Under the pieces are notes generated by a model. That model was not told where the DNA came from. It saw only the letters and a list, made by a program, of their open reading frames with translations, and made no database searches. The translations under genes were made by a program, and so were the position numbers. Below, in pieces: positions 21,514 through 32,738 of a stretch of 64,000 bases of DNA; positions within the stretch are counted from its first letter, which is position 1; each line of letters begins with the position of its first letter. This stretch comes from Parastagonospora avenae f. sp. tritici 18332-5 (Eukaryota > Ascomycota > Dothideomycetes > Pleosporales > Phaeosphaeriaceae), in assembly GCA_022559985.1 (NCBI GenBank), contig JAFJTR010000100.1, positions 1-64,000 of the forward strand, in the 5' to 3' direction.

Positions 21514-24256
21514 CTATACTGGAAATGAAGCAGCGACCACATCGTCGAGGAATTTTACTGACGGTATGTTTGGTTTCTCCGTCTCAACATCCTCACCTGA
21601 CTTCCTTCTCGAAGCAGTCACGGTTGTTCCCCGAGGCCTGCGATGGGCTATAGACCAATGCACCTTTCCTGATCTCTCTGCGTCACTCCTGAAGCCGACA
21701 AGGTTCCAGAGCTCTAGGCTCGTCTCGTCGATTTTCTTCATCACGGCGTGCATATCGTCGATATAGTCAACGTGCTTTTCCTCCACGGTCATGGCATAAC
21801 AGGTGGCTTCATGCTTTCGCGTTCGGACCTCATCGAACCAGGCGTCGCGTTTGATCTCTCCCTGCTTACCGAGTTGATGTTTGTCTTTCATGCGACTCTC
21901 TGTGGTTTCCAGTTCAAGTGAGATGCCGCGCATGATAGCTATCTCTGGCAGATACATTCCCGTGCTTTGGAGGACCTCGCTCATCCTTTTCGCCATTTAG
22001 GATGTATCAAGAAAGTCTGCAACGCTTTTGTATAAGTATTGCACTTGCCGCTCCTTGACGTCAGCTGCCGATGTAGCAACTTCAAGCAAGCCTAGGCACC
22101 GACTCTGTATCCGACCTGCCATGCTGATACACAGTGCGTTTTGTCGTTCAAGTGATAAATTCAACGTGCTTCCACTCGACATGCACCTATTGAGTTCGGC
22201 GAAGGCAAGTCGTAACAAGGTCAGGGGTTTGTTGGCATTTTGTACCATGCGCATGAGTCTGAAGCCTTCCTCGAGATACCAAACCGGTTTCATTCGGTCC
22301 AGCATATGTCAGTATAGTTCTGTGAGGTCATCTGGCAGTTCGTTCAATCGTCGTTCAAGGTCGATCCCGCGATCGAAATTCTGTATGCCATCTAGCAGAG
22401 AGTGAACGACAAGCCTGACTCACAGGAACACTCCAGATGCTTTGCTGACGACCTGCCGCGCGATTTCAGGCCCAAGCCCAGGCTCTTCTAACTCTAGCTC
22501 CTGGAATCGTTCGTCACTGTGAAATCTGTTTTCGACGTAAATCTGGATATCATCGAATGTCAGATTTTGCAACATGAGGCCTGGGCAGACCTTGAACGCG
22601 CGATCGAATACGATCAGGGGCCGGCTGGAAACACATGTCTTCACATTTTCAAACTTTGCCATATTGTGGAAGACTTCAACAATCTCGGAATGTTCGCCGA
22701 CATACTCGTCTAGCCCATCAATGAGAAAGCATATCTTGAGCGGCAGTTCCTTTTGCGCGACCAGTTCGTGAAAAGCTGCTTTCAATCGTGGCAATGTCCA
22801 ATATACATCGAGGCTATTGGTTGAGACATCGAATGACCCTTTAAGAACCACAGGGATGAGCTCACGGTGGTTTTCCAGAGCTTGATAGAGTAGTGACTGG
22901 AGTAGATCTTCCTGTGTCTTCTGCAGAGCCGTGCCGTTATACCAGAAACAGAAGCCGGCTGTGATGAGGGTAGAACCGGCGTCGGTAGACCACGTACGTA
23001 ATGCTTGTCGCACTTTGTGGTGGCCATTGAGATACTTCATGATCGTAGATTTGCCCACCCGACCCTGCTTTCCCTCTTATCCAGTACATTGATTCTCCAG
23101 CCTCGAGCCATTGCATGAAATCACTCCATGGGAGCTGGCTTCCTCGAGGAGCTTGTAATATCCATTCGAATGTTTTCATCTCAGCTTCGGCGATCTGGTC
23201 TTCTCTGTCATCCATGACTTCATAAGCAAGACTTTTCCACCTGTCTTTCTCTGTTTCGGCAAGTTTTGTTGCGCAATACTCGGCATAATCATCAGCAAAA
23301 GAGACATGTCCTTTAGGTTGTAGTTGATGACGCGGTCCGGTAGCAGCTCGCACGATAGATCGCTCCGGTTGTTGGAATTTGGAAGCGGCGGCGGCGATCA
23401 CTTCGTCTCACAATCTTTGCAATGTCTCTTCAATAGATTCCGGCCACCGGGGTAGATTTGGGACGCGTTCGCGCAAGACATTGGTCAAGGTCGTGATGAT
23501 TGCGGATTGGACTTCGCTGAATTGATCTTTCTGTGTCACGGTTCATGTAATAGGCTATTGGGCAGCAGAATTGATAGGAACACTGATGTTGAATTGAAGT
23601 CAGTCTACGTGCTGATATACCGGAATGATCGGAAGTAAGCAGGGTTGAGGTGAAACCCTATTCACATAGGGCCGAGCAGTATCGGGCCGAGCAAACTGTA
23701 TGTAGACCGTGACATTCTGTCTCGAAGCGAGCGTAGTCATGCCCTCCCTGCATTGATATAAGCAAGTTCGAATCAGTAAGAACATCAGAAAGCTTTACCG
23801 CAAAGATAGCATGACGCGCCATTCCAACTCCTTTCGATTTCACTTCAGTCGTGAATGAAGGTCTTCCAGCTCATTCTTTCTCCAGATGCATTTAATGCCA
23901 GCCACAAAACTCTTCCATTTACCCGGTGTCCCACTTGTCCTCAACTTATTGAATCTCTGCGAAAGATCGCTGGCTATCTTCTGGCAGTCCGTTATAATGA
24001 GACATATCTGCGAGTCCCCTTGTTCTTGCACTTGCGTTGACGCAGCACTCAGCGACGTGAAATACTTGCCCAGATCTGTCGAAATCTCATCAATGGTCTC
24101 GACGAAGCTTTTGAGCAGTGTCTCTGCATAGTCGTTTGTTTCTGAAGCGCCGTTATTGTGTTGGTAAATCTCGACAGAAGTGAGGCAAAGCTTTGTCGCC
24201 AAGTCGAGGAACTGCACTACGTTTCCAGCAATGCCTAGGGCTGCAACGGCCTCCAT
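21514..24256 (-). pseudogene. NLR-like (NACHT-type STAND NTPase) pseudogene
   Basis: A decayed fungal NLR-like gene. It opens with MEAVAALGIAGNVVQFLDLA, the usual N-terminal helical domain of fungal STAND NTPases, up to about 23840. About 300 bp (23536-23839) then interrupt the protein before it resumes at KDQFSEVQSAIITTL. The NTPase core follows: WIRGKAGSG...KST (Walker A), KICFLIDGLDEY (Walker B), TCVSSRPLIVF (sensor), then SKASGVFL and the HMLDRM helical region, ending ...VVAASFPV. Lesions seen: TGA at 23408-23410, an extra 4 nt inside the P-loop near 23054-23060 that shifts the frame, TGA at 22420-22422 (where Trp is expected in GVFLWVRL), TGA at 22309-22311, and TAA at 21997-21999. No repeat or effector C-terminal domain remains. 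Such genes normally act in non-self recognition and programmed cell death; this copy cannot make the protein. Confidence 0.85.
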
Positions 24257-25204
24257 GTCGTGTGTCGAGACCTGCGAAGTAAGTAGAGGAAAGAAGTTTT
24301 GGGGGATCAGGCTGGAGATGATGAGCTTTGAAGCTGACGCTCAGCCTCATGCATGCGAGCAGGCCGCAGCATCACTAAGAAGTGGAGGTGGATTAGTATT
24401 TGATGCCCTCCGTGGGCGCAGTCTGCTATGTCGCAATTCAAAAAGCTTAGCAATATGTTTGCCTATCGAGTTTTCCACAGATATCTAGACTAGACCGCTG
24501 TGTGAAGTATGTAAAGTTCGATGTGAGGTTGGAGGGCAGAGTGAGAAAGCTGATGCTTTACTTCGTAGCGCGTAAACAAGAGACCCAGACCGTTCAGTAG
24601 AAGGAAGGAAGCAGCACTAGTGATGCAGCCTGCAGCGATTCGGACAGGCTGTATCGTGTACCAGGTCGCTAAAAAGTCCGCGAATCTATCCATACGTACA
24701 TATCGCTTTAAATATTTCCCAAGAGTTTGAGAAGTTCGTGAACCTACGCGCAGGAATCAGAGACTGCATTTGAATTTGGATACTGTTCTACACACAATTT
24801 TAGAGATACTAAGATCACATGCACCCATGTGATGTACGCCCAGTGAACAACAACTTCTCGATTCAAACTTTTGAAAGATTCTGCACCATGCAACGCCACC
24901 CAATGCAGTCATGCAAGTGTGCAATTGATGTGTAGTAGGTAATATACAAGCAGGTTCGTCAACAACCCACTTCTCAGCAGACATTGAAGACAAGACACTG
25001 GATGCAGTACAGCACATAGCATTGCCGAGTGTACAAAGTTGGTAGGAAAGACCCAATGTGCCCATGAATGAACCACCCGCCAAACGCCTCTAATTTTTCT
25101 ATTATTTCTTTTTCAGTCGCTGTGAGGAGGATTCGCAGTGACACATTAACCTTCGGCCCGAAAACACTCGACATGGGAAAGCAAGCACAGGTTCAACCCA
25201 GCCA
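24257..25204. other. Intergenic region
   Basis: About 950 bp. It contains one 67-codon minus-strand frame (24490-24693) with a hydrophobic stretch (AAGCITSAASFLLLNGLGLL), which I would not call a gene without expression data. Nothing else is recognised. Confidence 0.35.
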
Positions 25205-26844
25205 CTAGCTGTAGTCAAACAGCACGCTGATGCTCTCGCCGTGGTGGACACGTCGGATTGCCTCAGCGAACACATTGCCCACTTCCAGCACTTCCAACTT
25301 GGGGCATCTTGCCTTGTGATCAGCTTGGTCGACTGTGTTGGTCACGACCACTTTGTCAAGTGCGCTGGCGTTGATGCGATCGATGGCGTCACCACTCAAA
25401 ATGCCGTGCGTGATGAGTGCATATACCTGAGTCGCGCCTTCCTTCTTCAGCAGCTTCGCGGCACGGGTAATGGTGTTCGAGGTATCGGCGAGATCGTCAA
25501 CGAGTATCGTAGTGCGGTTTGCGACGTCTCCGACCAACATCATGGTAGCGTTTTGCCGGTCATTGATCTGAGTGGGGCGGCGTTCCTTGTGGATGAGAGC
25601 GAAGGGCATGCCGAGCGCATCGGCGATAGCAGTCGCACGCTTGGCACCACCAGCGTCGGGACTGACCACAACGGCGTCCAAGTAGTTGGGGACATTAAAC
25701 TGGATGTATTTGCGGAGTAGATGGCGGCCGTAGAGATTGTCCACGGGGATGTCGAAGAAGCCCTGATACTGAGGATCTGTAGTTTGTTTGTTAGCTAACA
25801 AGACTTGATATGCAAGTCGAGAGTATCGCGTACCATGAAGATCCATGGTAATGACGTGGTCCGCACCGGCGCAGGTCAGAAGGTCGGCAATGAGCGTACC
25901 AGCCTGAGCAACCCACTGGCGATACCCGACCTGAGGCTCGAAAGCAGGTGGCTTGGTTGTGGACTGTCGCGAGAGGCCGTTGATGACGGGGCTGCCATTT
26001 GCACCATGGTCTTTCTCAAAATAGCCGTTCTTGTCTGACTTGGAGTCGCCGGTGTCACTGCGCTTGATGCCGTTGGTTTTGACGGGGCTGACAGGATTCG
26101 AGGTAGGGCCGCCTCCGGCACGCTCGTCCATCTTCATCTTACTGAGCTGGTGGTGCAGAGCAGTAGCGCCATTGGTCATACCCGCGCTCTCAGCCTGTCC
26201 GGGATGTGGAGTCTGCGGCCGAGAGTCGAACGTGTATGTGCCGGTCCTGGATCGCGAGCCTGGAGCTTTCGAGAGAGGCGCGCCAGTCTTGTTGTACGGG
26301 ATATCAGACTGGCGGGAGTAGGGAAAGAGGGGGAGAACGGCGGTGATGCGCTTCGCAGAGGCAGTGCGACATGCCGAGATGGTAATGAGGAGTCTAAGAG
26401 ACGGTCAGGAACTTCATACAACTCCATCGTGAGGATGGGCGTACTCCATCAAGTGATCGTTGACTGTGCGTGAAGTTAGCGTCGTCACTTCAGAATGGGT
26501 GGAAGCCGTTTCCGGTATGGAGTTTGCGAGAGGCCGGATGCTACCCCAAGAAAAACCACACGGAGCATGGGGCGCGTCGAAAGAATAGAAGGAAGCGTAC
26601 CTTTTCCTCCACCAGACTGGATGATGAAGACATCCTTGCCACGGACGCTCTCTTCGATCTCTACACGCGTCTCACCGCCCTTGAACTTGTCAAGGAGCAC
26701 CTTCGCAGGCGGTATGCCGAGATGGTTGCAGATGGTCCTGCGCGCTGGTCAGCTGATGGCCGGATTATTTCCCCTCGTTGTCGCGACATACTCAGTGAGC
26801 TGCGGGTGAGAGCTGCCACCCAGGACGACGATGTTGCGAACCAT
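25205..26844 (-). CDS. PRS1: Ribose-phosphate pyrophosphokinase with a long internal insert, 446 aa
   Basis: Five exons: 26844-26792, 26737-26601, 26463-26445 (19 nt), 26393-25834, 25776-25205. The last intron (57 nt, no stop) could be read through, but GTACGC...GCTAAC...CAG and the family sequence MDLHDPQYQGFF show it is spliced. Start MVRNIVVLGGSSHPQLTE. It makes PRPP from ribose-5-phosphate and ATP for purine, pyrimidine, His, Trp and NAD synthesis. Motifs: LFPYSRQSD (ATP/Mg loop), ADHVITMDLHDPQ, VVVSPDAGGAKRA, HKERR and the PRPP loop ILVDDLADTSNT. An insert of about 100 residues (from SKAPGSRSRTGTYTFDSRPQ to KPPAFEPQVGYRQW), Ser/Asn/Lys-rich, interrupts the flexible loop after YNKTGAPLS. 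Yeast Prs1 and Prs5 have comparable insertions, and Prs1 also affects cell-wall integrity. PRS1-type assignment is by that feature. Confidence 0.93.
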
Positions 26845-27624
26845 GACGAAAGTGGTGGGCGTCTTTCAATCAAGCCTCTAGCTGGTACAAAGGTGAAAGG
26901 ATGCTCGGGGTCGTGTGCGCGCAAGACGCAGAGTGAAAGTTTTGGGGCCTAGTCGCCGGGTGGGCGCTGGTAGAGCAGTGTCTCAAGAATTGGGAAGCAT
27001 GGTGGTGAAATCGATCGAGCGCTGCGTCAACCGCGGGAGAGGAACTTTTCAGAGCTCCAAGGGTCCGGCCTAGTTGCCGAGCTGGGTCTGAGCACGAAAT
27101 CGTTGCATGCATATGGATAAGCACTGTAACGGCCAGACCCTACTAACCATTTTCCGTAGCCTTTGCATGTGCCACGAGCTTTTCTTCGTTGCTGCTGTCC
27201 TCCCTTGCTGTCAGTAATTACGCTTTCCTCATAGGATGAAGGACGATCAAGCCTGCCGATCCCGGCCCGTCACGTGCAGGTTATTAAGAACCTCACCTGG
27301 GCAAGCTTCAGTGGAACCTTTCAAGCGCTATTGCTCGGCTAGTGCACCCCGCGTTGATGCGATTACCACCGAGTACTCGCAAAATGGCTCACCGGCTGAC
27401 TGCGTGAGTTCCACGGTTACTTAAGCATGCGGCGGTCTCCCCTTGCGGCTGAATGCGCCCTTTCTCCGCTGCCCGTGCATATGCTAACGCTGTGCTCGTA
27501 GAGAAGCACACTGACGCAATTAACTGGTCAAAAATAAGTTCAGAGGCCCCGGAATTGAGAGTGCAGTGCGGGGTGTTTGACAAATTTTGTTTTCTCGACT
27601 CACTAATATCAAAGGCTCCAAATG
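26845..27624. other. Intergenic spacer (PRS1 promoter side)
   Basis: 780 bp between two minus-strand genes. No motif or coding feature recognised. Confidence 0.4.
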
Positions 27625-28716
27625 TCAATTTCTCCAACTCCTTCCTACTCGCATCGTCTTTGGGCGCTGCAACCCTGTCTCTTTCTCCTCATCCAGCCAG
27701 TTGCGCTGCTTCGTTGATTCGACTGGGCCTGAAGGGCCCCAAACATTCATCGATCGGCTTCTGGTATCGCTCTGCCTCCGCCTCACAATGTGGAGTTTGC
27801 GACAGCTGATCAACGCCGCAAGAAGACTGAACAGGACCAGGGTGTACCATAGGATCGGTCCAAGGGCCTCAATGAACTCATTGATGATAATGAAAGGGGT
27901 GGCAATGAATGGCCCAAGTGGCACCAGGAGCGCCCTCCTAATCGGATAGGTACGAGATGCCAAGCTACCAGATAGATGCCGTACCACGACGCGCTGGGTG
28001 AATGGCCCATCTTTGAAATCAAATGAGGCCAGAAGGTCGGTATCTGATTTATGAAGCGTCATGTTGTCATATGCTACCTGCCCGAGTTTGTATTTGTGCT
28101 GGTCTGCTTGCCCAGATCTCGAATCTAGTGCGTGCTGAACATATGCGCCTCTCCAGATTTCCAGAACGTCTGGTTCGGGCACAACAGCATAGGCGACAAT
28201 TGACACAAGGAAATTGTGCATGTTGTAGTGCATCAACTTCTGGTCGGTATCGTGGAACCACGGCATGTTGATTTCCTCGTCTGCGTCACCCGCTGGGAGA
28301 CCTTTCAGAAATAATGGGTATTCGAGATAAGGTATCCATTGGTCGGCTGTGCCAGACATGCCTTCTTTATTCCACTTGGAAGCATCTTTGAGGATCGTAG
28401 CGATGTCGATCGCGCGGTCGGTTTGATCGCTTAGATCCAAATGAGCAGTCTGCCCATGGGTAAAGAATCGCCAATGCAGAAGCAGATCGGAGCATTCGTA
28501 ACAAATTTCGGGACGAGAATCAACCGGTTCCTTCCGGAAGGGACTGTAGTCTATAGCTGTGATCACAGTGCTTCCCGATTCAAGCTTTTGTTGGACATAT
28601 GCGTCGCGTTGATGTAGTGGGATAACCGGAGAGGGTAGGAAGAAGAAGAGACCTAGCATGACAATCCATGGCAGGGTCAATATTTTCAAAACACGACATG
28701 GCGTCATTCGTGGCAT
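27625..28716 (-). CDS. Hypothetical membrane-anchored protein, 363 aa
   Basis: Single exon, start MPRMTPCRVLKILTLPWIVM. A hydrophobic segment at about residues 10-35 (LPWIVMLGLFFFLPSPVIPL) is a signal anchor or signal peptide. A central region of about 240 residues has scattered Cys (EICYECSD) and Trp, with potential N-glycosylation sites (for example NMTL), suggesting a lumenal or extracellular domain. Two hydrophobic segments follow at about 270-315 (ALLVPLGPFIATPFIIINEF and WYTLVLFSLLAALIS). The tail is cytosolic and basic/polar (RKLHIVRRRQSDTRSR). Not recognised; topology is inferred from hydrophobicity alone. Confidence 0.65.
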   Translation of the reverse strand: MPRMTPCRVLKILTLPWIVMLGLFFFLPSPVIPLHQRDAYVQQKLESGSTVITAIDYSPFRKEPVDSRPEICYECSDLLLHWRFFTHGQTAHLDLSDQTDRAIDIATILKDASKWNKEGMSGTADQWIPYLEYPLFLKGLPAGDADEEINMPWFHDTDQKLMHYNMHNFLVSIVAYAVVPEPDVLEIWRGAYVQHALDSRSGQADQHKYKLGQVAYDNMTLHKSDTDLLASFDFKDGPFTQRVVVRHLSGSLASRTYPIRRALLVPLGPFIATPFIIINEFIEALGPILWYTLVLFSLLAALISCRKLHIVRRRQSDTRSRSMNVWGPSGPVESTKQRNWLDEEKETGLQRPKTMRVGRSWRN

Positions 28717-29764
28717 CGTCTTGAAGATCTGAGCAAGTGTAGTGCTTCAGACCAAGTGCTGTGCGTGAAGTAGCAAGACGCGGCCTGGTGGCGACGGCGC
28801 AATTCTGCGAGCTTGGACCATGGGACGCCGTTTTCGTGGGCAAACTGTCTGACATGCATATGCTCGGTGATCACATCTCATTTTCCTGATCCTTGAGAAA
28901 CACAGCACCCTTAGAAAAAGCTTTGTCTTCAGTTGTGTTGTTGAATACAGCTGCAAATTGGGAATACAGAAGCAGTGACGTCATGTAGACACACCAGCCT
29001 TCTTAAGACATACGGGATTCTTGAGGAGGACCTAAACTGTCATCTCAATACTACACATTCTCGAATACAACCGAAAGCAACGAGGGTTATCAGGTGGCAG
29101 TTTATACGATAGCCTAAATATATACATGGGGCAATACTATCACATTCGGACTCCAGCGATGCCGTGTACAGCTTCAGGCTACTCACTTGCTCGTGTCTAC
29201 TTCTCTTCGAACCTAATAACACACCGGTAGTTATCAACTTTAGGGGCGACTTTCAAGTTCATGTTTTGTGCCAGACACGCCGGCGGCGAAGAAAAGAGCA
29301 TGAAGCACCCGGGCACCTTTGGGACGGTAGTGACTTGCCTTCACTTGTTGGAAGGCGGATCAGTCTAGGTTGAGAGGCACTCCTAGCGCCGACAAAACCA
29401 CAGGCTCCGGACATATGGCCGCTCCAGTGGCTATGAGTGCTTCTTGGCTGTCTTATGCGAACTGGTTTGAGGTGACGCTGGAAGGGAATGCAATTAGAGA
29501 AGGTGCAACGAGAGTAGCGTATTTGGCGGCCACGACATCATCCAGGCGCATACATGATATCGCAACTGCTCAGTTTGAAGACCTTACGCCGCTGCCTCAA
29601 AATATTGTGAAGGTCATGCATCTCTTTTCAGGTCCAGTCACTCAGGATCCGTTCTCTTTCGCTCATACATACAAGCATACGCAACTCATTATTATTGCGG
29701 CATTTCGCTACAAAAGTCACTTTCGTTATTCCTTACCTGTGCTCCAATCCGTGTATATTCAGCA
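28717..29764. other. Divergent intergenic region
   Basis: About 1.05 kb between the starts of the membrane protein gene (minus strand) and the 305-aa gene (plus strand). AT-rich between 28950 and 29250. An overlapping frame at 29370-30017 runs into the next gene in another frame and is rejected. No defined element. Confidence 0.4.
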
Positions 29765-30682
29765 ATGGTATTTTCCATCAACATACCTTTCCGTCACCTC
29801 GGCGTACAGGGCAATAATCCAGATGGCAAAACTCCAGATGACACCACCGAAGTTGAAAGCAATGCTGGAAACCGTCAAAGTCTCGATCCGGTCAGCGTTC
29901 GCACCGACAGCGTTCATGATGGATCAGCTAGAAGAGATATTCATGCGACATACGAAGTGCTTAAATTCGACTTCATTTCCCCCGTGCGAGATGTCGAAAC
30001 GCTGCGTTCGAACATGAATTCGGCGATAAGAGCACTGCGTGTTGTTTCGTCACGCCCGGAGATTAGTCGGGTGTTCGTCACGCTGTTGGATCATTACAGG
30101 TCAGCTGGTGCAGCAATTCTAGAGACTCACGGAGTAGTCCTACGAGGCGCTCCCACACCAGTCTATGGCCCACGACCACGTCCACTCCCCCGAGCCGCCA
30201 TTTTCCAAAACCTTAATGCTTGTATCGAACAACTACTTGTAGCGGAAGGAGTTCGTGACGCCTGCCATTTATCCCTGCCCTCACCAGGCGGTACCACAGA
30301 ACCCATTCGCTACGACGACGCTTACGACAACATGCTGGGAACTCGATCGGCTGATGACGGGACGGCTGCAGCCTATGCATACAGAGATGGTGCTGAGGCT
30401 ACGAATGAGTTACGCTTCAGGCAGGGATGGCACAATGGTCTTGCGCTCGGGCATGAACATGAGCACATTACCACGCTTGACAGAAACTTGGTTGAAGCAC
30501 GACAGGTAAGGCGTTTGGCTGGTCTGCCGACGAGAGCGATGGATGTCGAGATCGCCATCCGTGCGGTGCGAGATACTGACTCGTGGGGTTGGGTCGGGAT
30601 GTACCTGCTTGAGTCTAGAATGATGGAGAGGGAGTTGCAATTAACGCATATGCGTCGCGGAACTCGAAGGAATGTGCTTTAA
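29765..30682 (+). CDS. Hypothetical protein, 305 aa
   Basis: Single exon starting MVFSINIPFRHLGVQGNNPD. Residues 1-65 are polar and Asp/Ser-rich. From about 65 the protein looks helical (YEVLKFDFISPVRDVETLRS, SAIRALRVVSSRPEISRVFV, NLNACIEQLLVAEGVRDACH). A loop rich in Asp/Tyr follows (RYDDAYDNMLGTRSADDG), then basic helices near the C-terminus. No signal peptide, membrane segment or known motif. The true start could be further in. Function unknown. Confidence 0.55.
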   Translation: MVFSINIPFRHLGVQGNNPDGKTPDDTTEVESNAGNRQSLDPVSVRTDSVHDGSARRDIHATYEVLKFDFISPVRDVETLRSNMNSAIRALRVVSSRPEISRVFVTLLDHYRSAGAAILETHGVVLRGAPTPVYGPRPRPLPRAAIFQNLNACIEQLLVAEGVRDACHLSLPSPGGTTEPIRYDDAYDNMLGTRSADDGTAAAYAYRDGAEATNELRFRQGWHNGLALGHEHEHITTLDRNLVEARQVRRLAGLPTRAMDVEIAIRAVRDTDSWGWVGMYLLESRMMERELQLTHMRRGTRRNVL

Positions 30683-30820
30683 CGTATGATGATAGGACCC
30701 CGGTTTCTTATGTTGTTACATACCGATCTCCCGAGAAGGGACTGTTGCTCAATTCGTAATTCCAGTATGTTTAATTTTTTCCGTGCGATCGTGCTAGCCT
30801 CTTTGTAACTAATGTAAGCA

Positions 30821-32140
30821 TTACATCATGTTAAGATCAAAACCCATCGAACTCATGGCGTCATGATCCATCTTTGCGATATCCACAGCATTACTGACTT
30901 CGATGAAATCTTCTAGCTCCTCGCTTGTTGTCTTCAGCTTCTCCTTGACGGCCGTTACACCCTCTGTACCAACGATGTGCCTCGCCGGTGGATTATCGTG
31001 TCCGCCAATCGCAGTCAATGCATGAACCGTTTCGGCGATCAGCGAACTCTTGACAGCTGACGGCAACGGCGCATACAGAGATGTGACTCTGTCTGAGCTG
31101 AGCAGATCACCCATGGTAGGCTCCCCCATGCCAGCATCCGGGCTCGTGGTAGTTTCGCTGTCCGGTGATCTCGCGTCGAAACCAGGGCGTGGATTCTCGA
31201 TACGCTCCAGTTTGTCCAGAAGACCAGAGAAGATCTCGCGTGCGAGGGGAGCAGGGTTCTCTTCCTGCAGGTACTCGGCCATGGGTGGTACTGAAGTGAT
31301 GCGGTTGGTCAACACATTGACCTCCATGTTGGCCTGCACTATGGACATCTTGACATTAAAGGGTGCGATTTCATATGCGAGACTCTGCAAATTGTTAACG
31401 AAAGCACAGAGACTGAAGATGGATCACTTACGTCACAATATCCTTCGATCGCCCACTGCGAGGAACAGTACATGCCCAGTCCTGGTGTGCCAAGATGACC
31501 AGCTATGCATAATCAGTACCACAAGGTATCGGAGATCGGAAGCGGCTTACTTATGCCAGTTATGACTATGACATGACCGTTCTTCCGTTCTCGCATTACC
31601 GGCAAGATGGCTTTGACAATGTTGACATTTGCAAAGAAGTTAATCTCGAAGATCTCGTCCACTAAACTTATCGTGCGATTGCTCTGAGCCAACTCTTCTA
31701 CAGCACCGATCACAGCTAAAATTCAGCATTAGCTGAGCTTGCTACAATGCGGAAGAGCAGACTTTACCTTCGCTAGCCGCACACAAGAGCACATCAATGC
31801 GCCCAAATGCTTCGACTGCTTCTGCAACTGCCGCCTGACATTGACCAACGACTCTCGCATCCAGACCCACTACTCGCAATCGTTCGCGCCATCTTTCAGT
31901 TTTCTTCACTTCCTCAAGAAAACTGCGAAAGTCCTCACTCTGGCCTTCTTTTTTCTCAAATTCCGTGGGCACAACACCAGCAACTACATAATCGCCATGC
32001 TCAAGTACCTGCCTTGCTAATGCGATGGCGATTGGGGAAACACCCCTTGTGATGAACCATACACGTGGAGCGTTGTGTGGAGGAAAGTGCGGGGATCGTG
32101 GGCGAGCTGGCTTTGACGACGATGGCGTGGCGCTTGTCAT
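30821..32140 (-). CDS. SDR-fold protein with degenerate active site, 390 aa
   Basis: Four exons: 32140-31768, 31715-31551, 31502-31432, 31384-30821; introns of 52, 48 and 47 nt. Another in-frame ATG lies at 32179. It has the Rossmann layout of short-chain dehydrogenases: VWFITRGVSPIAIALARQVL in place of the TGxxxGxG loop, LLCAASE in place of NNAG, EINFFANVNIVKAILP (alpha-4), and GLGMYCSSQWAIEGYCD as the active-site helix. The Tyr (about residue 191) is kept, but the partner Lys is Gln (about 195), so normal SDR catalysis is doubtful. A C-terminal extension of about 120 residues includes an acidic Ser/Thr-rich segment (ARSPDSETTTSPDAGMGEP). Substrate unknown; it may be a non-enzymatic NAD(P) sensor. 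Confidence 0.82.
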
Positions 32141-32738
32141 GATGAAGTGATAATGCACACACGCATTGTGACGCTTCACGACGACATGTGTACCTTAGAT
32201 GATAGCTTCGCCCGCATGCGCGATGAAGAAGTGGGGCGGATGTGCAAGTGCCTAAATCCGGATGCGCTAGCGTGGCCCAATATGCGCTAGTGCGCACCGA
32301 AACCGAATAGACCATTCACTGTTCACCTCACTGCCACGACTCCACGCCAGAAGTGTCAACATTCAACAGCACGAGCTTGTATAATTGACTGGATGCATGT
32401 AATACTATTTCAAGAAATGGAATAGCTCACCGGCTTCAACCTCCAAATTTGACACACCACACCGTGATCGCTAGCGAAGTTTTGTAGGCCCTTTCACCTC
32501 ACAGAAGAAAAGGTATGTTCACTTCATGCGCCATCCCTCCCATGAGGCCTGCTCCCAGCCCCTTCGATTCCTACCAGCCCCCTGATATTCAGAAACTTTG
32601 CGCTCGTCCTTCAGCAAGTTTTCTTCCTACCCAAACCACCATCTACTTTACACTTCTTGCTTTCCTCTCAATCTTCCAATTACATCAAATCCCTCCAATC
32701 TCTACGTCGATTAGCTCCTGAATCTCAACTCTAACAAC
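32141..32738. promoter_or_regulatory. Divergent promoter region between the SDR and ELP5 genes
   Basis: About 600 bp between diverging genes. The part next to ELP5 (32520-32735) is strongly C/T-rich on the plus strand, typical of a fungal promoter and leader. It contains a 68-codon frame (32515-32721) that would be an upstream ORF if transcribed. Confidence 0.4.

Noticed and set aside
21514..24256. Classical RIP as the sole cause of the NLR decay
   Set aside because: Only the TAA at 21997 fits a CpA to TpA change; the Trp to TGA change, the 4-nt insertion and the 300-bp interruption do not.
25205..26844. Reading through the 57-nt sequence at 25777-25833 as PRS1 coding
   Set aside because: It has a good donor, branch and acceptor, and splicing restores the conserved MDLHDPQYQGFF.
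29370..30017. 215-codon plus-strand frame
   Set aside because: Overlaps the better-supported 305-aa gene in a different frame and lacks protein-like blocks.
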